NCBI GenBank assembly: GCA_030044695.1
Contig: JASIDM010000028.1
Coordinates: forward strand, 1-6,012
Direction: 5' to 3'
From: Thermoplasmata archaeon
GTDB taxonomy: Archaea > Thermoplasmatota > Thermoplasmata > Lutacidiplasmatales > UBA184
DNA length: 6,012 bases
Shown here: piece by piece, positions 1-5,114 of the stretch
How positions within the stretch are numbered: the stretch's first letter is position 1
Layout: each line of letters starts with the position of its first letter
The notes under the pieces: model-generated
Seen by the model: only the letters and a program-made list of their open reading frames with translations
Told to the model about the DNA's origin: nothing
Database searches by the model: none
Translations under genes and position numbers: made by a program

Positions 1-662
1 CCGGCGCGGGTCCCCTCGGTGATCAGCATCCGGGGACGCTCGGCCTTCGCCGCCGCGAAGAACTCGTGGGTCGCTTCGGCCCGGGGCCCGTGGTGGCGGA
101 AGTCGCCCGTGTAGACGATCGTCCCCTCCGACGTGCGGATCAGGAAGCCGTAGGCGAACGGCACGGAGTGGTCGACGGGGAACGGGACCACCTCGAGCTG
201 CCCGACGCGCACCGGCGTCCGGTCCTCAAAGACCTTCCAGGCGTGCTCGCCGTAGCGCATCGACGGGCTCGAGCTCTGGATCGTCTCGAGGAGGGTCCGG
301 GTCCCCTCGCCGAGGTACACCGGCACGTCCGGATCGACCAGCGCGAGGTGGCCCGCGTGGTCCATGTGGGCATGGCTCACGAACAGCCCGTGGATCTCCG
401 GGGGCTTCCACGCCAGGTCCGCGTCCTGCAGGGCGTCGCGGGCGTACAGCCCTTCGAGGCGCGGCAGGAGGTCGAACTCGAGGAGGTCCTGGACCGGGCT
501 CGATGATCGGGGCTGGAGGAAATCGACGTAGTACTCCTCGCGTCGTGGGGAGAACGACGGGCCGAAGTCGAACAGGATCCGGTCGGGGCCGTCCTCGACC
601 AGGACCTTGTTGCCGCCGATCTCGCGGACCCCGCCGAGGAACGTCACCCGGGGACCGCGCAC
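1..662 (-). CDS. MBL-fold RNase J-like metallo-hydrolase, C-terminus cut by window edge
   Basis: I translated this frame by hand: it is open from an in-frame TAG just upstream (about 693-695) to the left edge, giving 220 full codons. The protein begins VRGPRVTFLGGVREIGGN, the first strand of the metallo-beta-lactamase fold as in RNase J and beta-CASP enzymes. Expected metal-site motifs are present: HAHMDH at residues 97-102 (motif 2, HxHxDH), His165 in DHSVP (motif 3) and Asp187 in TGDF (motif 4). DHSVPFAYGF resembles the RNase J/beta-CASP group rather than small glyoxalase-like members. The beta-CASP domain, if present, lies beyond the window, so nuclease activity is not shown. The N-terminal region also carries an insertion-like stretch (about residues 40-88) before motif 2. 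There is no ATG; the start is GTG at 662 or GTG at 647 (VTFLGG), the latter closer to the conserved strand. No TATA box or clear Shine-Dalgarno is visible. It follows the zinc-ribbon gene by 67 nt on the same strand. Fold confidence is high, exact function low. Confidence 0.85.
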   Translation of the reverse strand, partial: MRGPRVTFLGGVREIGGNKVLVEDGPDRILFDFGPSFSPRREEYYVDFLQPRSSSPVQDLLEFDLLPRLEGLYARDALQDADLAWKPPEIHGLFVSHAHMDHAGHLALVDPDVPVYLGEGTRTLLETIQSSSPSMRYGEHAWKVFEDRTPVRVGQLEVVPFPVDHSVPFAYGFLIRTSEGTIVYTGDFRHHGPRAEATHEFFAAAKAERPRMLITEGTRA

Positions 663-695
663 GCCCCCGGAGGAGGGGCCGTCCGTATGAGGCTA

Positions 696-725
696 CCCGG
701 ACCGGGGCGCCGCGGGCCGCGGCGC
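696..725 (-). other. Two abutting hairpins after the zinc-ribbon gene
   Basis: Right after the zinc-ribbon stop codon lies a perfect inverted repeat with 9-nt arms (707-715 and 717-725) around one central base; as RNA it folds as about 7-8 bp with a 3-5 nt loop. It directly abuts a second repeat, CCCGG/CCGGG, at 696-706. No T-run follows, so it is not a standard archaeal terminator. It could stabilise or process the transcript between the two genes. In such GC-rich DNA short inverted repeats also arise by chance. Confidence 0.4.
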
Positions 726-729
726 GGGA

Positions 730-1440
730 TCACTCCCGAGGTCGCCGCCGCCGGGGCCGCCGCTCGTCGTCGTCCTCGTCGTCGTGGGACTCGCGGCGCC
801 TCGGCCGTGCCCGGGGTGGCCCGCCGCCGCCACGATCGTCGCGGGACCAGCGCCGCGGGCGGTCGTACCCACCGGAGAAACCCCGCCCGGGCCGACCGGA
901 GAACTCGCGACCCCGTCCGCCGAACTCGCGGCGCGGAGGCAGGGTGAAGCGGTTGCCGCACGAGCCGCACTCGCCGGTGACGACGCCGTCCGGCCCCGTG
1001 GTGAACCGGAGCGGCCCGCCGCACTCCCGGCAGGGCCGGGCCCGGCCGCCGGGGGGCGCCCCCCGGTCCCGGGACGGCCCTTCGCGGGACCCCCGGCGGA
1101 ACGTCGGCCTCCCCGGCGGCACGAGCTCAAAGGAGAACGTCGATCGGCAGCTCGAGCACCGGGCGACGAGCGTCGTCTCCGAGGCCGAACGGACGCTGAG
1201 GACGGCCCCGCAGCTGCCGCAGGTCGGGCCCTCCGCCGGAACCGGCGCGCCTTCCCCGGCGCTGTCCGGCGGGGCGGAAGCGGCCGCTCCCGGCTCGGAC
1301 CCCGGGCCCGGCCCCGTGGCCAACGCCTCCGGGAGCACCGTCCAGCCCTGGCCGCAGGCGGAGCAGGAGCCCCGCAGGACCCGCGCGGTCCTCTCCTCGA
1401 GCGGGCCGGCCGCTCCGCACGTCGGGCAGTTCCCGTCCAT
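730..1440 (-). CDS. Triple zinc-ribbon protein with Arg/Gly-rich tail (unknown function)
   Basis: This 236-residue protein does not match a family I can name. It has three zinc ribbons of identical geometry, CxxC-X17-CxxC: Cys5/8/26/29, Cys74/77/95/98 and Cys137/140/158/161. Each unit has the loose pattern CxxCG..L...........CxxC...F/W-T/S, so they look like internal duplications. Ribbons 1 and 2 are joined by a Pro/Ala/Gly/Glu-rich linker (about 40-70), ribbons 2 and 3 by an Arg/Gly/Pro linker (about 109-134). After residue 168 the chain is low-complexity: RG/RGG-like with regularly placed aromatics (Phe173, Phe180, Phe188, Tyr192, Trp198), then an acidic patch (DDEDDDE) and an Arg-rich end. 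Such tails are known from nucleic-acid-binding proteins, so RNA binding or partner docking is inferred. No signal peptide or membrane segment is seen. The ATG at 1440 sits just before ribbon 1; GAGGT lies 12 nt upstream and GGGG 6 nt upstream. The gene follows rpoP by 83 nt and precedes the RNase J-like gene. The cysteine spacing makes a real CDS very likely. Confidence 0.88.
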   Translation of the reverse strand: MDGNCPTCGAAGPLEERTARVLRGSCSACGQGWTVLPEALATGPGPGSEPGAAASAPPDSAGEGAPVPAEGPTCGSCGAVLSVRSASETTLVARCSSCRSTFSFELVPPGRPTFRRGSREGPSRDRGAPPGGRARPCRECGGPLRFTTGPDGVVTGECGSCGNRFTLPPRREFGGRGREFSGRPGRGFSGGYDRPRRWSRDDRGGGGPPRARPRRRESHDDEDDDERRPRRRRPRE

Positions 1441-1469
1441 CGCCGTCCCCCTACCTCGCCGTCGCGCCC

Positions 1470-1477
1470 TCTTTAGC
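1470..1477 (-). promoter_or_regulatory. Weak TATA-like element before the zinc-ribbon gene
   Basis: Read on the minus strand, GCTAAAGA is the most AT-rich patch in the 83-nt rpoP/zinc-ribbon gap. Its centre is about 34 nt before the ATG, close to the 38-44 nt seen for the two better TATA candidates here. It is a poor match to an archaeal TATA box and lacks an A-rich BRE. If used, the RNA would start about 8 nt before the ATG and exclude the GAGGT ribosome-binding candidate, so read-through from rpoP is equally plausible. Confidence 0.2.
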
Positions 1478-1523
1478 TGACCGACCGGGACGGCGCACGA
1501 ACGCGGACCTGACCCACGCCGAG

Positions 1524-1658
1524 CTAGCGGGCCTTCAGGGTCTTCTTGACGTTGGGGTGCTCCTTGGTGAAGATCTTCCCGCCGCAGTTGTCGCAGCGGA
1601 CCCCGAACAGGTTGGCGTCCGACGGGAGCGCCTCACCGCAGCGGATGCACCGGAACAT
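1524..1658 (-). CDS. rpoP: DNA-directed RNA polymerase subunit P (Rpo12/Rpb12-like)
   Basis: The 44-residue product is the small zinc-binding subunit of archaeal RNA polymerase, homologous to eukaryotic Rpb12, which in the family helps hold the assembly platform of the core enzyme. One zinc ribbon is visible: Cys4/Cys7 (CIRC) and Cys22/Cys25 (CDNC), followed by the conserved basic end KEHPNVKKTLKAR. Length and layout are normal for the family. The ATG at 1658 is chosen because the protein must begin MFRCIRC; the frame is open further upstream, but that part is a shadow of the eL43 gene. A good Shine-Dalgarno, GGAGAGGG, lies 5 nt before the start (about 1664-1671). It follows the eL43 gene by 29 nt and is probably co-transcribed with it. 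The pairing eL43-RpoP is common in archaeal exosome operons, which supports the call. Confidence 0.95.
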   Translation of the reverse strand: MFRCIRCGEALPSDANLFGVRCDNCGGKIFTKEHPNVKKTLKAR

Positions 1659-1687
1659 GGCGACCCTCTCCGACCGGAGCCCCGGGC

Positions 1688-1960
1688 TTAACCCTTGCCC
1701 GCCCGCTCGGCGGGCGCCTCGGTCCGGGTGATCGGCGGCGGGGTGCTGAACGCGTAGGCGTTGGAGGCGAACCGGGTGCCGCAGCGGGAGCAGGCGAAGA
1801 TCCCGCTCGCGACCCGCCGCACGGTCACCGTGGCGCAGCGGGGGCACGGCGACGCCGCGGAGCGGACGCGGTCGATCTCGACGACGCGGCGGCGGATCCG
1901 GATCCCGTACCGGGGGCCCATCCACCCCGTCGGGCCGATCTTCTTCGTCCGCTGGCTCAT
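1688..1960 (-). CDS. rpl37ae: 50S ribosomal protein eL43 (L37Ae)
   Basis: This 90-residue protein is ribosomal protein eL43 (L37Ae), a small zinc-ribbon protein of the large subunit that binds 23S rRNA. The N-terminus has the family signature SQRTKKIGPTGWMGPRYG followed by the basic strand IRIRRRVVEID. The zinc ribbon is complete: Cys39/Cys42 (CPRC) and Cys57/Cys60 (CSRC), then GTRFASNAY, matching the usual GAKFAGGAY. The length is normal and the C-terminal ~20 residues are Pro/Ala-rich and unconserved. The ATG at 1960 overlaps the rrp42 TGA by 4 nt (ATGA), so translation is probably coupled to rrp42. A ribosomal protein in this position is typical of the archaeal exosome cluster. Confidence 0.95.
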   Translation of the reverse strand: MSQRTKKIGPTGWMGPRYGIRIRRRVVEIDRVRSAASPCPRCATVTVRRVASGIFACSRCGTRFASNAYAFSTPPPITRTEAPAERAGKG

Positions 1961-2745
1961 CGGCGGCCCCCGCGGATCTGCGCGCGCAGGCGGTCGCCGT
2001 GGACGAACGCCCGTCGGACGACGGACTTCACGTCGTCCGGGCTGAACGCCCCGACGAGCCCCTTCTGCATGGCGACGATCCGCCCGGACTCGTCCGTCGC
2101 GACGGTGAGGCGACCCTGGGCCGCCCGCTCCTCGTCGAACGTCGGGTCGACGACGATCGTGTCGCCGAGGCGGACGAACGTCGACTCGATCGGCCGGTGG
2201 AGGACCTCGAGGGGGTAGTCGGCGTCGGCGACCTCGAACCGCTTCGCCGGCACCGTCGCCGAGGAGAGCGCCGACACGGCGGCGAGCAGCGAGGCGTCGA
2301 TGAGGTTGCCGTCGTGGCCCAGCACGTGGACGTCGACGTAGCAGACCCAGGTCTTCTCGCCGGGGGTCACGCAGAGCTTGGTGAGGTCGATCGTCTCGGC
2401 GGCGCGGATCGCCCGGTCGACGACCCGCGAGACCTCGATCGCCCCGGGCTGCGGGGGGCCGGGCTCGAACGTCGGGCTCGACAGCGGGATCAGCTCGGCG
2501 TTCGTCGTGAGGACCCCCGCGTTCGGGGTGTCCGGGAACGGCTTGCCCGGCTCGAGCTTGATCCCGGCGAGGACCTTGGTCTGCCCGAGGTTGACGAGGG
2601 CGCTCCCGTCGGCCGTGGTGACGAAGCCGGGGTCGATCGTCACCGGGCGGTAGTCGTCCGGCCCGCGTCCGTCCAATCGGCGGCCCTCGGCGGCGAGGTC
2701 CAGGATGTGGGTCTGGAGGATCTCGGCGGTGACCTCTTCGCTCAT
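1957..2745 (-). CDS. rrp42: Exosome complex component Rrp42 (non-catalytic RNase PH-like)
   Basis: This 262-residue protein is the RNase PH-fold subunit that alternates with Rrp41 in the hexameric ring of the archaeal exosome, which degrades or tails RNA at the 3' end. Recognisable family segments are GRRLDGRGPDDYRPV (21-35), DGSALVNLGQTKVLAGIK (47-63), VSRVVDRAIRAAETIDL (105-121, with Arg111 and Arg114 in the RNA-contact area), EKTWVCYVDVHVLGHDGNLIDA (130-151) and the C-terminal RNase PH half. The EEDNFGQAD catalytic segment of Rrp41 is absent, as known for Rrp42, which supports binding and ring assembly but is not itself the catalytic subunit. The reading frame is open far upstream inside rrp41, but homology starts at MSEEVTAEILQ, so ATG 2745 is the start. 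That ATG overlaps the rrp41 TGA by 4 nt (ATGA); a second such overlap joins rrp42 to eL43. Translation of the three genes is therefore probably coupled. Confidence 0.96.
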   Translation of the reverse strand: MSEEVTAEILQTHILDLAAEGRRLDGRGPDDYRPVTIDPGFVTTADGSALVNLGQTKVLAGIKLEPGKPFPDTPNAGVLTTNAELIPLSSPTFEPGPPQPGAIEVSRVVDRAIRAAETIDLTKLCVTPGEKTWVCYVDVHVLGHDGNLIDASLLAAVSALSSATVPAKRFEVADADYPLEVLHRPIESTFVRLGDTIVVDPTFDEERAAQGRLTVATDESGRIVAMQKGLVGAFSPDDVKSVVRRAFVHGDRLRAQIRGGRR

Positions 2746-3494
2746 GCGGCCCCCGCGGCGAGCGGCGCGGTCGAATAGCGTTCGCGGAGCGCGGCCTTCA
2801 TCTTCTCGTGGATGACGCGGCAGCCGCCGACGCCGAGCTCGAGCGCCTGGGCGAGCTCGGGCTCGGTCATGTGACCTTCCATCTGGAGCAGCACGAGCCG
2901 GCCGGACTGGGGGACCAGGGCCATCGGCAGGTCCGCCTGGCCGAAGTTGTCCTCCTCCTTCTTGAGGTCGAGCGCGATGGCGTTGTCGATCTTCCCCACG
3001 GCGACGGCCGGGAGCAGGTCGACCATCGGGATCCCCGCGTCGGCGAGCGCGACGCTCGCCGCCACCAGGCCCGCGCAGCGGGTGCCGGCGTTCGCCTGCA
3101 GCACCTCGATGTAGACGTCGATGCTCGTCCGGGGGAACTCCTCGGCGAAGACCACGGACTCGAACGCCTCGGCGATCACCTTGGAGATCTCCTGGCTGCG
3201 GCGGTCGAGCCCGGGCCGCTTGCGCTCGTCGACGGAGAAGGCGGCCATGTTGTACCGGCACTGGATGACGGCCTTCGTGCTCTGCTGCAGGTGCCGCGGG
3301 TGGACCTCGCGCGGCCCGTAGACCGCGGCCATCACCTTGTTCTGCCCCCACTCCACGAACGCCGACCCGTCGGCCTGCGGCAGCGGCCCCGCCCGGATCT
3401 GGATCGGGCGGAGCTCGTCCAGCCGCCGTCCGTCGATCCGGAGCCCGTCGGCGTTGAGCAGCACCGGCACTTCCTTCGCCCCTACGCTCCCCAT
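2742..3494 (-). CDS. rrp41: Exosome complex catalytic subunit Rrp41 (phosphorolytic 3'-5' exoribonuclease)
   Basis: This 250-residue protein is the catalytic RNase PH-fold subunit of the archaeal exosome. With phosphate it shortens RNA from the 3' end, releasing nucleoside diphosphates; the reverse reaction adds heteropolymeric tails. Family hallmarks are DGRRLDELRPI (21-31), GSAFVEWGQNKVMAAVYGP (43-61), RCRYNMAAFS-like QCRYNMAAFS (78-87), LDRRSQEIS (96-103), GTRCAG (137-142) and LKKEEDNFGQADLP (177-190). Asp182 and Asp188 align with the catalytic aspartates described for Sulfolobus Rrp41, and Arg98/Arg99 with its RNA-binding arginines, so the enzyme should be active. The ATG at 3494 is supported by a strong Shine-Dalgarno. 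The gene follows rrp4 by 22 nt and overlaps rrp42 by 4 nt, as expected for subunits that form a dimer. The C-terminal ~12 residues (STAPLAAGAA end) are unconserved. Confidence 0.97.
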   Translation of the reverse strand: MGSVGAKEVPVLLNADGLRIDGRRLDELRPIQIRAGPLPQADGSAFVEWGQNKVMAAVYGPREVHPRHLQQSTKAVIQCRYNMAAFSVDERKRPGLDRRSQEISKVIAEAFESVVFAEEFPRTSIDVYIEVLQANAGTRCAGLVAASVALADAGIPMVDLLPAVAVGKIDNAIALDLKKEEDNFGQADLPMALVPQSGRLVLLQMEGHMTEPELAQALELGVGGCRVIHEKMKAALRERYSTAPLAAGAA

Positions 3495-3502
3495 CGTTGT
3501 GA

Positions 3503-3508
3503 ACCTCC
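3503..3508 (-). promoter_or_regulatory. Shine-Dalgarno site of rrp41
   Basis: On the minus strand GGAGGT stands 8 nt before the rrp41 ATG, inside the 22-nt rrp4/rrp41 gap. It is the best Shine-Dalgarno in the window and fixes the rrp41 start. The other exosome genes have weak sites or stop/start overlaps, so this may be the main ribosome entry point for the rrp41-rrp42-eL43 chain. Confidence 0.75.
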
Positions 3509-3516
3509 GTGAACCG

Positions 3517-4359
3517 TCACTCGTCCGCCGGGCCGGGCTCGGCCGGCTCGTCCTCCATCGGGGCCGCGTCCGCGGACGGCGGCCCGTCGTCGTGGGGGAC
3601 GACCCGCGCGGCGGGGCCCCCCTCCTCCCGGGCGACCGGGGTCGTCGCGAGCAGGAACCGCTCCACGCGGTCCGTGAGCCCGGACCTCGGCCCGTTCTCC
3701 TCGATCATCTCCAGGACCTCCCGGACGCGGCGGATCGCCTCGGGGCTGCCGCCAATCCAGACCCGGCCGTTCTGGCCGATGGCGACCTGCGCCGCGGTGT
3801 GGCGCGTGATCGTGTCGATCATCGAGCCTCCGCGGCCGACGAGCCGCGGGACCCGGGCCGGCGAGATGCGCACGAGGGTGCCCCCCTCGAGCTTGCCCAA
3901 CCCCTCGCCGAGCATCGTCACGCCGATCCGGCCGGTCGCGTCCAGGTTCTCCACCCGGACGACGACGGCGTCGCCGGTCCGCAGGTACCGCTCGGTCTCC
4001 CCGACGTCGACCTTCCAGGGGGCGCCGGTCATGTGGAGCGGGGCCCACCGCGGCGCGCCGATGTCGAGCAGCCAGAACGTGCTCTGGACGTCGGTCACCG
4101 TGCCGACGACCTGGTCGCCGGGCTTGGGCAGGTACCGCCCGGAAAGGGGGACGACCTGCAGGAGCGGCGGCCGGGGGGAGAGGAGCCCGAGCTGGCTGGC
4201 GTAGACCTTGCCGCCGACCCGATAGGTTCCCGGGCCGGGCTTCAAGCCCTGGCTCGGGAGCTCCTCGCCGGGAAGAACTAGTACGCGATCCCGGGAGGGA
4301 TGCGAGGCGGACGCCTCGCGGCCACCCGTACGGTGGCCCGGTCGATGACCTCGGGGCAT
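3517..4359 (-). CDS. rrp4: Exosome complex RNA-binding protein Rrp4 (S1 and KH domains)
   Basis: This 280-residue protein is the Rrp4 cap subunit, which sits on the Rrp41/Rrp42 ring and feeds RNA into the pore. Domains in order: the N-terminal exosome domain (about 26-75, RVLVLPGEELP and GTYRVGGKVYAS), an S1 domain (about 80-150, GDQVVGTVTDVQSTFWLLDIGAP), and a KH domain (about 160-225) with a GRGG loop at 175-178 inside PRLVGRGGSMIDTI, then GLTDRVERFL (227-236). Two parts are unusual. Residues 1-25 are a His/Arg/Gly-rich extension not found in typical Rrp4, written with many A/T-ending codons (CGA, GGT, CAT, GTA, CTA, GTT, CTT) unlike the rest of the gene. Residues 239-280 are an acidic, Pro-rich, probably disordered tail. 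No ATG, GTG or TTG lies between ATG 4359 and the conserved VLVLPG, so ATG 4359 is the only usable start. GGTGA lies 10 nt upstream of it. Function is sure; the exact 5' structure less so. Confidence 0.94.
   Translation of the reverse strand: MPRGHRPGHRTGGREASASHPSRDRVLVLPGEELPSQGLKPGPGTYRVGGKVYASQLGLLSPRPPLLQVVPLSGRYLPKPGDQVVGTVTDVQSTFWLLDIGAPRWAPLHMTGAPWKVDVGETERYLRTGDAVVVRVENLDATGRIGVTMLGEGLGKLEGGTLVRISPARVPRLVGRGGSMIDTITRHTAAQVAIGQNGRVWIGGSPEAIRRVREVLEMIEENGPRSGLTDRVERFLLATTPVAREEGGPAARVVPHDDGPPSADAAPMEDEPAEPGPADE
4288..4350 (-). repeat. Tandem back-to-back inverted repeats in the rrp4 5' end
   Basis: Four short hairpin-forming inverted repeats stand almost without gaps: ATCCC/GGGAT (4288-4301, 4-nt loop), GCGAGGCG/CGCCTCGC (4302-4319), GGCCACC/GGTGGCC (4320-4338, 5-nt loop) and GGTC/GACC (4340-4350, 3-nt loop). 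The first three abut exactly; one base separates the last. They fill the non-conserved codons 4-24 of rrp4, starting about 9 nt after the ATG. A role as an RNA control or processing element is inference. Individual 4-5 bp arms mean little in GC-rich DNA; the contiguity and the 7-8 bp arms are what stand out. Confidence 0.5.
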
Positions 4360-4395
4360 TGCTGATGCTTCACCGGGCCGTCCGACCTGGGGGGG

Positions 4396-5091
4396 CTATT
4401 TAACCAAAGCGGTCTCGGCGGCGCCCTTGGTCCGCGCGTTGAGCTTCTCGTACAGCTCCGTCTGGACCCCGGCGGGGATCTCGACGATCCCGTTCCAGGA
4501 GCCGTCCGGGAGCCAGCTCTCCTCGAGGAGCTTGCCGAGCCCCTTCACCTCGCCGATGACCCGCGGGTAGTGCTGGCCGGGGACGCGGACCCGGACCTTC
4601 ACCACGTCCAGGCGGATCGGGAGGAGCGGACGCAGCTTCGCGAGGACCTCCTGGACCTGGGCGTCGACGGGCCGGAACGGGTCGACGTGGACCTTCGCCT
4701 CCAGCATCGCCGCCTCGATCCGGCTCGCGGGGTGCGGGGCCCCCGTCTGCGGGTTCATGGCGTTGCGCGCGATCGTCTGGACGATCTGCCGCCGCTTCGC
4801 CTCCTGGAGGCGGTGGCGCTGCTCCGTGGTGACCTGCACCTCCCCCTTGAGGACGATCTGCCGGGCGATCTCGGCGAGGTCCCGCGTGTGGAACGTCTTC
4901 TCCAGGTGCTCCTCGGAGATCTTGTCGCCCTTCTTGGCGTCCTTGAACACCTGATCGAGCGCCAGCTTGTCGGCGAGGTCGACGGACCGGCCGTCCTTGA
5001 TCGCCTGGACGGCCTCGGGGTCGACCAGGACCTCGAAGCGCGAGCCCTGGGTCTCCCAGCGCGCGATGACGGCGTCCTCGACCTTCACCAT
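4396..5091 (-). CDS. sbds: Ribosome maturation protein SBDS (Sdo1 homologue)
   Basis: This 231-residue protein is the archaeal SBDS/Sdo1 orthologue. In the family it acts with an EF-2-type GTPase to release the anti-association factor IF6 from the new large ribosomal subunit. The three-domain layout is clear: the N-terminal FYSH domain (about 1-90, with FEVLVDPEAV, VFKDAKKGDKIS and LKGEVQVTTEQR), a helical middle domain (about 91-158, with NPQTGAPHPASRIEAAM at 113-130), and a ferredoxin-like C-terminal domain (about 160-231, VRVRVPGQHYPRVIGEVKG and GSWNGIVEIP). Length is normal. The ATG at 5091 gives the family N-terminus MVKVEDAVIAR; only a weak GGGGG-type ribosome site precedes it. The gene lies 23 nt after psmA and 36 nt before rrp4, the standard order in euryarchaea. 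Its position between proteasome and exosome genes fits the known clustering and the proposed SBDS-exosome contacts. Confidence 0.96.
   Translation of the reverse strand: MVKVEDAVIARWETQGSRFEVLVDPEAVQAIKDGRSVDLADKLALDQVFKDAKKGDKISEEHLEKTFHTRDLAEIARQIVLKGEVQVTTEQRHRLQEAKRRQIVQTIARNAMNPQTGAPHPASRIEAAMLEAKVHVDPFRPVDAQVQEVLAKLRPLLPIRLDVVKVRVRVPGQHYPRVIGEVKGLGKLLEESWLPDGSWNGIVEIPAGVQTELYEKLNARTKGAAETALVK
4397..4403 (-). promoter_or_regulatory. Candidate internal TATA box for the exosome genes
   Basis: TTAAATA on the minus strand overlaps the SBDS stop codon and is a rare AT-rich patch in very GC-rich DNA. Its centre is about 41 nt before the rrp4 ATG. With the usual archaeal spacing of about 26 nt, transcription would start near 4374, leaving a ~15-nt leader that begins at GGTGA. 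No purine-rich BRE is evident upstream, and the last codons of SBDS (GTT AAA TAG) partly explain the sequence. It would let rrp4 and downstream genes be expressed apart from psmA-SBDS. Confidence 0.45.
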
Positions 5092-5114
5092 CGAAGGCCC
5101 CCGGCCCAGCGGGG

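Noticed and set aside
503..1480. Plus-strand open frame of 325 codons opposite the zinc-ribbon gene
   Set aside because: Its product is Arg/Pro/Ser-rich without any family motif, while the opposite strand encodes regularly spaced zinc ribbons. Long antisense frames are usual in GC-rich coding DNA.
2746..3351. Upstream extension of rrp42 in an open frame within rrp41
   Set aside because: The extra sequence is a frame-shifted shadow of rrp41; Rrp42 homology begins at the ATG that overlaps the rrp41 stop.
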